This document shows positions 35,068 to 42,927 of a stretch of 48,562 bases of DNA, piece after piece. A program made the position numbers and the translations under genes. Source of the DNA: Candidatus Aminicenantota bacterium (GTDB taxonomy: Bacteria > Acidobacteriota > Aminicenantia > Aminicenantales > Aminicenantaceae); NCBI GenBank assembly GCA_020348385.1, contig CP070750.1:2809405-2857966 (forward strand). The letters are read 5' to 3'. How positions within the stretch are numbered: position 1 is the stretch's first letter; every line of letters starts with the position of its first letter. The notes beneath the pieces were generated by a model. The model ran no database searches. It worked only from the letters and a program-made list of their open reading frames with translations, and was not told where the DNA came from.

Positions 35068-35472
35068 CTAAATCTTATCTTTTTTCGCATTCTGATACCG
35101 CTCGTGCATCAATTTGACGTTTTCCGCCGAGACATGGCCATGATGCCTAAAACCTCCACCGAAATTTTTTGGGATATGCATCAACTCATGAATGATTGTT
35201 TCCTCTTGTTCCTTGTCGCTAAGCTTGTCGAATCGCTCGGAAATGAATTCCAGTGCGTAAAAGGCTTCGATCTTCATCGCAATCTGCAGAACTTTGCTCA
35301 TTCCATGACATCTGGCGATGATCCTTTTTGTGGAGGACCCAAAACTCCTGACACAGACGACTTTCTCCAGATCGATATGACGAAGGTTCAGTGTTCGCAC
35401 AATATCCGTAAAACGTGTTTGGATATCGTCTGCAACTTCATATCGAATGGTTCTCTTTTTTCTTTTCGACAT
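35068..35472 (-). CDS. putative metallopeptidase, phage/archaeal type
   Basis: 134 residues. It shows an HExxH zinc motif, HELMHIP at 95-101 (His95, Glu96, His99), and a histidine cluster FRHHGHVS at 109-116 likely to provide the third ligand. The N-terminus is basic (SKRKKRTIRYE) without a signal peptide, so it acts in the cytoplasm, unlike its neighbours. Size and motif order match the small 'putative phage metallopeptidase' family found in phages, archaea and scattered bacteria. The substrate is unknown. There is no other phage gene nearby, so it is probably a captured single gene. Confidence 0.8.
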   Translation of the reverse strand: MSKRKKRTIRYEVADDIQTRFTDIVRTLNLRHIDLEKVVCVRSFGSSTKRIIARCHGMSKVLQIAMKIEAFYALEFISERFDKLSDKEQEETIIHELMHIPKNFGGGFRHHGHVSAENVKLMHERYQNAKKDKI

Positions 35473-35537
35473 CCTATCGCATGCCCCTGGGTTATAAATA
35501 TCTTTTCAGTATGGGGATGAGTGTAAAACAAAAAAGT

Positions 35538-35906
35538 CTATTGTTTGATATAAATGCCGTCACCACTCATAACAATGTTTTCCGGCGTTCCTGATAAAAC
35601 GAGCTTTGTCTTGCTGCGAAATTTATAGCGAAGATCAATGAGTATCTTTTCGGCATTATCGGTGACAATTAGCTTTTCATCACTGATTTTCCATGTGCAA
35701 GGACCAGCCGTATTGTTATTCCAATAGATCAACTCTGCTTTTCCATCCCCATGGAGACTGAAACTTTTCCAGCTTTTTCCCTCGGTTGTTGTGTTTACCC
35801 AGGTGCCAATGAAGCTGTTTTCATCGATTGCCTCTTTGCATCCGATCAATCCAAATACAACTAGCACAACGACGATCCCATTGAAAATAATGTCATATTT
35901 TCTCAC
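35538..35906 (-). CDS. small lipocalin-like lipoprotein
   Basis: 122 residues from GTG 35906, with AAGGGGAG about 10 bases upstream. A lipoprotein signal ends FGLIGC (Cys23). The rest is a small beta-rich domain opening SFIGTWVNTTTEGK and continuing with strand patterns KAELIYW, CTWKISDEKLIVTD and TKLVLSG, typical of lipocalin-like or DUF-type 'GTW' lipoproteins in this kind of organism. Function unknown. It starts 15 bases after the gene at 35922-36785, so the two are likely one transcript. Confidence 0.75.
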   Translation of the reverse strand: MRKYDIIFNGIVVVLVVFGLIGCKEAIDENSFIGTWVNTTTEGKSWKSFSLHGDGKAELIYWNNNTAGPCTWKISDEKLIVTDNAEKILIDLRYKFRSKTKLVLSGTPENIVMSGDGIYIKQ

Positions 35907-35921
35907 TTTATGGTTCTCCCC

Positions 35922-36785
35922 TTAATCCTTTATAGCCTCTCCATCAGGATAGGCTTTTATCACTTCTGCAGGTACCTCATAAACGTTGTCCCAGCCACCA
36001 TATCGCTGGAGCACGCTAGGTGATGTGATGCCGCATTTTTTCCCATCCTTTATCAAATAAACAGGACGGTTGGGGCGATCGCCAATTTCGATAACAAGAT
36101 CACCCTCGAAGGTGAGATCGACCATCTCTACTTCTTCCATCCTCTCCAAGGTTTCGTAGGAAACCTCGACAAGATGCTGCCAAGGATCTTTCCCTCTGTT
36201 CTGATCATAGTTGAAACGAAAAAGGCTCTCCAAACTTTTAAAGGGGCGCCTCACATACTCTCCTGGCCCTCTTCTTTCTATCAAGTAAACAGTGTTGTCA
36301 GAGGTTTTGATGTATTTTTGATGGAGATACGCCAAATTGTCAGCAGATGGCCACAAGGAAAATTCGTACTCCATCCGATCCAGCATCCTTTCACAATCAT
36401 CCAGAGAATAGGGGACTCGTTGCGCCCTTTGGCTTTCTTTCTTTAGATCGTTAAAGGCGCGAGTCAGATTCACAAAAGCATTGTACAGATTGGTCCTCAA
36501 GTATCCCGTTTTGAAATAATTGAATCTTTCCTCTGTCAATCTCAAAAACAATCGGCAGGACGCCGCAAAGGATTCGGCTTCGAAAAGAATCGACTGTTCT
36601 TGGTCGGAGATCTCGCTGCCCCAGCCTTTATAATGGTCGTAGCTGGTTTGAGCCATGTAGGTGGACAATTCTGTAAGCTTTTTTGCCAGTTCGTAGATAT
36701 TCCTGTCTCTATCAGCTTTGGCTGGGGATGTCAGAGAAAAAAACATAGACAGGATTAATAGGACATTGATCGCAATATTTCGCAC
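35922..36785 (-). CDS. secreted protein with a C-terminal 'VYLIKDGKK' module
   Basis: 287 residues from GTG 36785; GGAGGGG lies just before it, while an ATG 4 codons upstream has no ribosome site. Signal peptide 1-24 (ends PAKAD). The middle is helical and charged. The last about 45 residues (PVYLIKDGKKCGITSPSVLQ, then VPAEVIKAYPDGE) resemble a short module I have seen in exported bacterial proteins, where it reads 'VYLVxxGxxRWIPDxxTF'. No catalytic motif is visible. It heads the minus-strand run of four genes ending at 34150 and is 75 bases downstream of permease D. Confidence 0.72.
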   Translation of the reverse strand: MRNIAINVLLILSMFFSLTSPAKADRDRNIYELAKKLTELSTYMAQTSYDHYKGWGSEISDQEQSILFEAESFAASCRLFLRLTEERFNYFKTGYLRTNLYNAFVNLTRAFNDLKKESQRAQRVPYSLDDCERMLDRMEYEFSLWPSADNLAYLHQKYIKTSDNTVYLIERRGPGEYVRRPFKSLESLFRFNYDQNRGKDPWQHLVEVSYETLERMEEVEMVDLTFEGDLVIEIGDRPNRPVYLIKDGKKCGITSPSVLQRYGGWDNVYEVPAEVIKAYPDGEAIKD

Positions 36786-36859
36786 GATCCCCTCCATTTA
36801 TCATTTTTCTTCACTAAAATATCGAAACCCTATCTAAAAGTCAATTGGAGGGTAGTTGT

Positions 36860-39460
36860 TCACTCATACCGCAACGAATCGATGGGATTTGCCCGCGCCG
36901 TCTTAAAGGCTTGAAAACTGACTGTGGCAAGGGCAATGCCCACCGCCAGCAACCCAGAAAATACGAACAGCCATATACCCATATTTATCCTGTAGGCGAA
37001 ACTCCTCAGCCATTGGTTCATCACAATGTAAGCCGCTGGCCAGGCAAAAAGGTTGGCGATTATAACCCATTTCGTGAATTGTTTGGAAAGCAGGAAAGCG
37101 ATGCCGGTCTCTGAGGCCCCCAAAACTTTGCGGATGCCGATCTCGTTGGTTCGCTGTTCGGTCAAAAAAGAGGCTAGACCGAAAAGGCCTAGGCATGATA
37201 TGACGATGGCAAAAAGCGTAAAGGCATTTAAAATCGTGCCTATCTTTTTTTCTTTTCGGTACAGGTTGTCGTACATTTGATCGAGGAAGTGAAATTCAAA
37301 CGGAGAGATGGGATTGATTTTTTCCCAAGTCCCCTGGATCGTTGCAAAGGCTTCTTCTGTTTTTTGGCCGTTGATTTTGATCATAACGACACCGTACTGA
37401 GTGGCAGACGATGCATTTCTGAGGTAAAAGAAAACATGAGGCTCGATCTCAACATGAAGAGAACGGAAATGGGCGTCTTTCAACACGCCGATGATGGTTC
37501 CTTTTCGTTTTCCGTAGGAGAAATATTTTCCGATGGGATCTTCCAGCCCCATTTCTTTTATGGCTTCTTCGTTCAATATGTAGGCCTCAGTGGCATCTGT
37601 GGCATATTCTGACGAAAAATTCCTTCCTGCTACCAATTCCAGGTCCAACATCGGGATAAAATCGTAATCCACCAGGTTGAGTATGATGTCTTGTTCCTGC
37701 CCTTCCTCTCTTCCTTCCCAATCATAGTCCGTGCTCCGGAAGGGCCCATCCTCTGCAAATAGATAATATTGGGCAGCAACAGAGTGGATGTTGGAATCAT
37801 TCAGAAGTTCGGCCTTGAAAGCGTCATACCTTTTTCCGATATTTTCTTTTATCGGAACGTACACGATATTTTCTTTGTTGAATCCCAGCTTTGCATTCCT
37901 CAAAAACCGGAGTTGATTGTAGGCGACCGAAGTCCCGATCAGGAGGGCTATAGAAAGGGAAAATTGTGTGACGACAAGAATCCTCCTGAATGTCTGTCCT
38001 TTTCCTTCCGATTTAAACACACCTTTTAGGACCTTGACAGGTTTGAAGGCGGAAAGATATAACGCTGGATAACTTCCCGCTGTCAGGGCTGTTAAAAACA
38101 CAATGACGACAAGCCCCAAAACCATTTGAATATCGATGAGGTCTAATTTTAAGCTTTTTCCCGTAAGCTGGTTGAACGCTGGAAGCAGAATGGATACCAA
38201 AATCAAAGCAAAAACGCTGGCCATCGACGTCAGGAAAAGAGATTCTCCAAAAAACTGCATGATTAGCTGCCTGCGGCTGGCACCGACCGTTTTGCGCATC
38301 CCCACTTCTTTTGCCCGTGTGGCTGAACGGGCTGTCGAAAGATTCATGAAGTTAACACAGGCTATGAAGAGAACAAAAAAAGCAATGATCGAAAACACAT
38401 ACACATATTTTCTATCCCCGACTTTAATGTAGTTACGATGGGCTGCGCGGCTGTCCAGATAGATTTCAGAAAGGGGCTGGAGCCGGAATTCCACTCCATC
38501 TTTGACCTGGGGACAGTTATTTTTGTCGGCTACTGCTGTGATATTTTTAGCTATCTCCTGGATGTCCCGATTTTCCTCGAGCTGTAGATAGGTGACAAAA
38601 TTGAAAGCCCCCCAGCTCGTCCCGTAACCTGAAACCTTCTGTATGAATTCATAGGAAGTGAGAAAATCGAACTGGATGTGGGAATTATGCGGGATATCTT
38701 TGATGACTCCATTAACGGCGGCAGGCCTTCCCTCGACCTCCAAGGTTTTCCCAACAGGATTTTCTTCACCGAAATATTTCGCTGCCATTGTTTCTGTTAT
38801 GACGACGTCGAGAGGTTGTGTGAATGCCGTTTGGGGATCACCCTGGACAAAAGGAAACGTGAATATCTCGAAAATGGAGGGATCGGCGATCAACCCCCTG
38901 TTTTCATAAAAGACTTTATCGCCATATCTGACCACCAGTTTGGGAACGTCTGAAAATCGTGCGTAATTCACGATTCCCGGGGCTTCTGCCTTGATGGCCG
39001 GAGCTAAAGGGGCGGGCGTTCCGTCGAAGCCTTCGATCATATAACGTGTGCCGTAGCTCATGATCCGATAGATGTTTTTGCCGTTTTCATGAAACCTGTC
39101 ATAACTCAATTCGTCCTTAACCCAAAGGAGAATGAGCAGCGTGCAGGCCAGACCGATGGCAAGGCCGGCAAGGTTGATGAAGGAATAACCCTTATGCCTG
39201 GTTGTATTACGGAAAGTTGTTTTAAAATAATTTTTAAACATGACAAAACTCCAGAGAATCGCATTTTTTATGAAGTAGGGGAGAGCGCCAAGGATTTGTT
39301 TCCAGTAAAGCAAGCGCGCTCTGAGCAACCCATTTTCTTGCTCCATCAGAAAGAACTGCTCTTCCAGGTCCCCCATAGCCCCATAACGGATATCTTTTTG
39401 GATGATATACTCCAGTATCCTGGCAGCAATCCGTGGAGGCTTAATGGTGTTTCTATTCAT
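36860..39460 (-). CDS. orphan FtsX/MacB-type permease with prefix domain (unit D)
   Basis: 866 residues. The prefix (1-73) begins NRNTIKPPRIAARILEYI and contains MGDLEEQF (29-36) and LYW near 51-53; the permease proper begins at Met74 (MFKNYFKTTFRN). FtsX block one has EVGMRK at about 383-388 and block two EIGIRK at about 771-776; the end is NPIDSLRYE. The ATG overlaps the PadR TGA by 4 bases (ATGA). It is the downstream member of the three tandem units at 36860-45885. Between its helices the chain has two periplasmic domains of about 230 and 260 residues, as in the paralogues. Confidence 0.9.
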   Translation of the reverse strand: MNRNTIKPPRIAARILEYIIQKDIRYGAMGDLEEQFFLMEQENGLLRARLLYWKQILGALPYFIKNAILWSFVMFKNYFKTTFRNTTRHKGYSFINLAGLAIGLACTLLILLWVKDELSYDRFHENGKNIYRIMSYGTRYMIEGFDGTPAPLAPAIKAEAPGIVNYARFSDVPKLVVRYGDKVFYENRGLIADPSIFEIFTFPFVQGDPQTAFTQPLDVVITETMAAKYFGEENPVGKTLEVEGRPAAVNGVIKDIPHNSHIQFDFLTSYEFIQKVSGYGTSWGAFNFVTYLQLEENRDIQEIAKNITAVADKNNCPQVKDGVEFRLQPLSEIYLDSRAAHRNYIKVGDRKYVYVFSIIAFFVLFIACVNFMNLSTARSATRAKEVGMRKTVGASRRQLIMQFFGESLFLTSMASVFALILVSILLPAFNQLTGKSLKLDLIDIQMVLGLVVIVFLTALTAGSYPALYLSAFKPVKVLKGVFKSEGKGQTFRRILVVTQFSLSIALLIGTSVAYNQLRFLRNAKLGFNKENIVYVPIKENIGKRYDAFKAELLNDSNIHSVAAQYYLFAEDGPFRSTDYDWEGREEGQEQDIILNLVDYDFIPMLDLELVAGRNFSSEYATDATEAYILNEEAIKEMGLEDPIGKYFSYGKRKGTIIGVLKDAHFRSLHVEIEPHVFFYLRNASSATQYGVVMIKINGQKTEEAFATIQGTWEKINPISPFEFHFLDQMYDNLYRKEKKIGTILNAFTLFAIVISCLGLFGLASFLTEQRTNEIGIRKVLGASETGIAFLLSKQFTKWVIIANLFAWPAAYIVMNQWLRSFAYRINMGIWLFVFSGLLAVGIALATVSFQAFKTARANPIDSLRYE

Positions 39461-39783
39461 TCTTCTTTGAATTCAAGTTCTTCTATATCATTCCATATGA
39501 TGGAATTGACCTGCTGGATCTCACGGAGGGCTTTGATTCCTTCCTGTGACAACCGATAAAAGACCTTGCTGCGGCCCCCTCGTTCCGAGGTCGGTTCGCC
39601 TCTAGAGGTCAAAACATACCCGTTTTTGTGCAGCCGTCCCAATGGCCCGTATATGGCCCCCAGAAGCCATTTCTTGCCCGTGACTCTGATGACTTCTTCA
39701 CGGATGGCCATACCGTAAGCCCTGTCGCCCAGCCGCCAAATGGACAACAGAATGATCTCTTCTATTCGCGACAATAACTTCAT
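39457..39783 (-). CDS. PadR family transcriptional regulator (unit D)
   Basis: 108 residues from ATG 39783, preceded by AAGGAG 6 bases upstream. It has helix 1 MKLLSRIEEIILLSIWRL, a turn RAYGMAIREEV, wing SERGGRSKVFYRLS and a C-terminal helix with W99. Its upstream region (39784-39865, 82 bases after permease E) contains a 7-base inverted repeat and TATAAA on the coding strand, so it has its own promoter instead of only reading through from unit E. Confidence 0.92.
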   Translation of the reverse strand: MKLLSRIEEIILLSIWRLGDRAYGMAIREEVIRVTGKKWLLGAIYGPLGRLHKNGYVLTSRGEPTSERGGRSKVFYRLSQEGIKALREIQQVNSIIWNDIEELEFKEE

Positions 39784-39790
39784 TTTTTCT

Positions 39791-39829
39791 CCTTATTCAT
39801 ATATTTATACGTTTATTGATAAAATAAGG
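39791..39829 (-). promoter_or_regulatory. candidate promoter/operator region of unit D
   Basis: On the plus strand CCTTATT (39791-39797) and AATAAGG (39823-39829) form a 7-base inverted repeat with a 25-base spacer. The coding-strand -10-like TATAAA lies within the spacer. One arm coincides with the ribosome site, and the region is AT-rich, so chance is a real possibility. Confidence 0.3.
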
Positions 39830-39865
39830 TTTACTGTTTTTTTCAAAAAAAAGAAACGTTGAGTA

Positions 39866-42481
39866 TTATTCGTATCTTAAGGAGTTGACTGGGTCTGTGA
39901 TGGCGGCCTTAACAGATTGCCAACCTATGGTGATCAGGGCCACAGCAAGCGCCAGAAAAGCGGATATGGCAAATATACCTATACCCAGATCGATCCTGTA
40001 GGCAAAATTGGCGAGCCATTTTTTCATAAAATAATAAGCCGCTGGCCATGCGATAAGATTGGCTAGAATGATTGCTGCCACAAACTCTGTGGAAAACAAA
40101 ATCAGAATCTGAGACAGTGAGGCCCCGAGCACCTTCCGGATACCGATCTCCTTGGTCCTTTTGGCTGCAACATAGGAAGCTAAGCCAAGAAGTCCCAGGC
40201 ATGCGATCAGGATGGAAAAGCCGGCGGCGTAAAAAAAGACCTGTTCAAAAACCGCATCCTTTGCGTACATCTCTCGAAATTCCTGATCCAGGAAACTGAA
40301 TTCAAACGGAAATCCAGGAGCGAACCGTTTCCATACCTCCTTTGCGTAACTGACCACACCGGCGAGATCTTCCCCGGAGTACAAAATTCCTCCACTGGAC
40401 ATCCACTCGCGGTTGTAGCTGATCAGGATAGGATTGATCTCTTGGTGAAGCGAGCGGCAGTGAAAATCCTTGACAACACCGACAATTTCGATTTCTTCTA
40501 CCGGAAAGGCTGTCAGATTTCCCCTAGTGATGAAGGGAAGGTGAATCCCGACAGGTGATTCCAGGCCAAATTCCCTGACTGCTGTCTCATTGATGACAAC
40601 TGCCCTCAGGTGATCGCTCTTCCGGTTCAAATCCAGAAACCGTCCCTCCAAAAGCTGGAGACCGTAGACATCGGCAAAATCGGAGTCCACGCTGTAGTGC
40701 GTGAAACCGATAAAATCATCGCCGATTTTTAATCCTTCATTGTTCGATGGCCGCCCCGGATAACCATGGGAAAACGATACCTCCAATATATCTGGGTGCC
40801 GGAGGAGTTCGGTCTTGATATTTTCGAGCCTGCGCCTGAATGATTCTGAACGGGGCTGAGGGAAAGTGATCACGTTTTTGGCGCTGAAGCCAAGATCTTT
40901 GTTCCGCGCGAAGCGAATCTGATTGGTAATTGTCAATGTTCCGATGATAAGCATGACCGAAACAGCAAACTGAAAAACGATCAGAGCTTTTCGGAAAAAT
41001 GATCCTTTTCTGCCCTGTGTGACATCTCCTCGTATGACTGTAACCGGCTGAAATGCAGAGAGATAAAATGCAGGATAAAGCCCGGATATAATACCGATGA
41101 TGCAGGCCCCTGCTACAAGACAAAAAAGCAGTACTGGTTCGAACAGACTCCCGATGTTCAGTCCCACATCAAAGGCCCGATTGAATGCCGGAAAAAAGAG
41201 GACCGCGAGGCTGAGGGCCAAACCAAGCGATGTCAGCGATACAAACATAGACTCTCCGAGGAATTGCCTTGTAAGATTCTTCCGCAATACACCGATAACT
41301 TTTTTGATGCCGATCTCCCTTGCTCGGGTGGATGCACGGGCAGTGCTGAGATTGACGAAGTTGATCCCGGCAATGACCACGATAAATATGGCAATCGTGA
41401 ACAGAATCCATAAGAGTGTCTTGCTGCCGTGGTTCCCACGGAAACGGATATTGGATAGATAGAGAGCGCTCACCGGAAACAGGGAAAATTCCTGCACTGA
41501 CCGTCCCACCCTTTTAAAAACCCCAGCCATATGGATGTCTATCTTTTGGTTGACAGCTTCCAGATCATGTTCCTCGGACAGCAGAACATAGGTAGGTTCG
41601 CTGTTGTATACGTAGCCGCGGTCAGCATCAGGACCGCTGATCGAGCGGAGAGTCAGGATGGAGGCAAAGGCATTCAAATTCAGATGGGAGTTTGTTGGCT
41701 TTTTCACCACCCCAGTAACAGTTAATTGATGACGGCTGTTGAGGGTGACAACTTTTGCGATGGGATCTACGTTTCCGAATAGACCCCTTGCGACCTCTTC
41801 GGTCAAGACGATAGAATAAGGTTCGTCTAGAACGACCTCAGGATTCCCGGCCTTGAAATCATAGGTGAAAACTTCGAACATACCCGGGTCGACCCAGGCA
41901 AAAGTCAACCCTTTGATCATGATGTTCCTGTCCTGTCCTGTTTTCGTATCATGGTACTGGAGGGCATAGCTGCTCCTCAGGCTGAGGCGGGTGTATTTGA
42001 CAAGTTCCGGGACATTCTCGGAAAGTTCGAGAGCTGCGGCCGAAATGATATGCTGCTGTCCTCTTTCTCCTCCCATCATGACCGTGTACATCCGATCGAT
42101 ATGTTCGTTTCCTCGATCGAAGCTCAGTTCATTCCGGATAAAAAGCGCAATAAAAATGACAACGGCAAAGCTTACAGCCAGGCCGAAGATATTGATGAAC
42201 GAATAGCTCTTGTGCCTCCGAAGATTACGGAGAGTTATTTTAAAATGATGCTTGAACATATCCAAACCTCCTCTGAGTTGCAAGCAAAGAAAAAAATACA
42301 GAGCGGAAAGCACCTGATACCGATACCAAATTTCCCCAAAAAACAAACCTCTTTCCCGGACAACTTCATTGAAGCTCTCTTGCAGGTCACAAATCGTAGT
42401 GTAATAGCCCCCATCAGGAAACATCCGGTGGAAACATTTTTCAGCTATCCAGGGGGGAGTTATCCTCCTCTTTTTTGCCAC
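39866..42481 (-). CDS. orphan FtsX/MacB-type permease with prefix domain (unit E)
   Basis: 871 residues from GTG 42481, the only GTG start among the permeases, with GGAGGGTAAGTC before it. The GGAGG lies in the last codons of the PadR gene and the start is 3 bases after its stop. The prefix reads TPPWIAEKCFHRM, with the conserved acid motif degraded to CDLQESF (31-37) and IWYRY at 51-55; the permease proper begins at Met75. FtsX blocks: EIGIKK at about 387-392 and EIGIRK at about 776-781. The chain ends DPVNSLRYE. The 85-base gap downstream contains the promoter of unit D. Confidence 0.9.
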   Translation of the reverse strand: MAKKRRITPPWIAEKCFHRMFPDGGYYTTICDLQESFNEVVRERGLFFGEIWYRYQVLSALYFFLCLQLRGGLDMFKHHFKITLRNLRRHKSYSFINIFGLAVSFAVVIFIALFIRNELSFDRGNEHIDRMYTVMMGGERGQQHIISAAALELSENVPELVKYTRLSLRSSYALQYHDTKTGQDRNIMIKGLTFAWVDPGMFEVFTYDFKAGNPEVVLDEPYSIVLTEEVARGLFGNVDPIAKVVTLNSRHQLTVTGVVKKPTNSHLNLNAFASILTLRSISGPDADRGYVYNSEPTYVLLSEEHDLEAVNQKIDIHMAGVFKRVGRSVQEFSLFPVSALYLSNIRFRGNHGSKTLLWILFTIAIFIVVIAGINFVNLSTARASTRAREIGIKKVIGVLRKNLTRQFLGESMFVSLTSLGLALSLAVLFFPAFNRAFDVGLNIGSLFEPVLLFCLVAGACIIGIISGLYPAFYLSAFQPVTVIRGDVTQGRKGSFFRKALIVFQFAVSVMLIIGTLTITNQIRFARNKDLGFSAKNVITFPQPRSESFRRRLENIKTELLRHPDILEVSFSHGYPGRPSNNEGLKIGDDFIGFTHYSVDSDFADVYGLQLLEGRFLDLNRKSDHLRAVVINETAVREFGLESPVGIHLPFITRGNLTAFPVEEIEIVGVVKDFHCRSLHQEINPILISYNREWMSSGGILYSGEDLAGVVSYAKEVWKRFAPGFPFEFSFLDQEFREMYAKDAVFEQVFFYAAGFSILIACLGLLGLASYVAAKRTKEIGIRKVLGASLSQILILFSTEFVAAIILANLIAWPAAYYFMKKWLANFAYRIDLGIGIFAISAFLALAVALITIGWQSVKAAITDPVNSLRYE

Positions 42482-42484
42482 GAC

Positions 42485-42805
42485 TTACCCTCCGTTCGTA
42501 TCGGGAACGGCCTCCCACATCTTGCGTTCCATCTGTTTGATATCGTCCAGCGCCTTGTGCCCAGATGGAGTTACGGCATATATCCGTTTGCTGCGTCCAC
42601 CTCGTTCAGGCAGGGGACCGGTCAGTGATGATGTCAGAAATCCCTTCTTGACGAGCTGCTCCAACGAAATAAAAAGAGCCCCGTAGGACCAGGTCTTTCC
42701 CGTCACATCCTTCAGTCGCTTACGTATCTGTACGGAATATGCCTCATCCTTCAGAAACAGAGCCGCCAACAGGACGAATTCTTCTGTCCGTGAAAGAAGT
42801 TTCAT
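42485..42805 (-). CDS. PadR family transcriptional regulator (unit E)
   Basis: 106 residues from ATG 42805, with GAGAGGAAATC before it. It has helix 1 MKLLSRTEEFVLLAALFLKD, recognition stretch SYGALFISLEQLVKKGFLTS, wing PERGGRSKRIYAVT and W98 in the C-terminal helix. It is closest in sequence to the unit D PadR by eye. A strong 8-base inverted repeat lies 45-71 bases upstream of its start and is the probable binding site. Confidence 0.92.
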   Translation of the reverse strand: MKLLSRTEEFVLLAALFLKDEAYSVQIRKRLKDVTGKTWSYGALFISLEQLVKKGFLTSSLTGPLPERGGRSKRIYAVTPSGHKALDDIKQMERKMWEAVPDTNGG

Positions 42806-42849
42806 GATTTCCTCTCTTATTTATTTCTATTTTTAGGACATATCATTCA

Positions 42850-42876
42850 ATACTAAAGACTGGAAATTTTTAGTAT
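42850..42876. promoter_or_regulatory. candidate PadR operator of unit E
   Basis: ATACTAAA (42850-42857) and TTTAGTAT (42869-42876) are exact 8-base complements separated by 11 bases, giving a 27-base site in the 122-base gap between PadR E and permease F. On the coding strand a TTGAAT follows it immediately, which could serve as a -35 hexamer. Spacing between half-site centres is 19 bases, close to two helical turns, as expected for a dimeric winged-helix repressor. Confidence 0.6.
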
Positions 42877-42927
42877 GGTTGCATTTTAGGAAAAAAGAAT
42901 TTGTTAAGTATCAAAGGAGGGGAGATG

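Noticed and set aside
35068..35472. Prophage remnant suggested by the phage-type metallopeptidase
   Set aside because: No integrase, capsid, tail or lysis gene and no attachment repeat nearby; neighbours are ordinary secreted proteins.
41951..42628. 225-codon plus-strand frame over permease E and PadR E
   Set aside because: Antisense shadow spanning the junction of two well-supported genes; no domain recognised.
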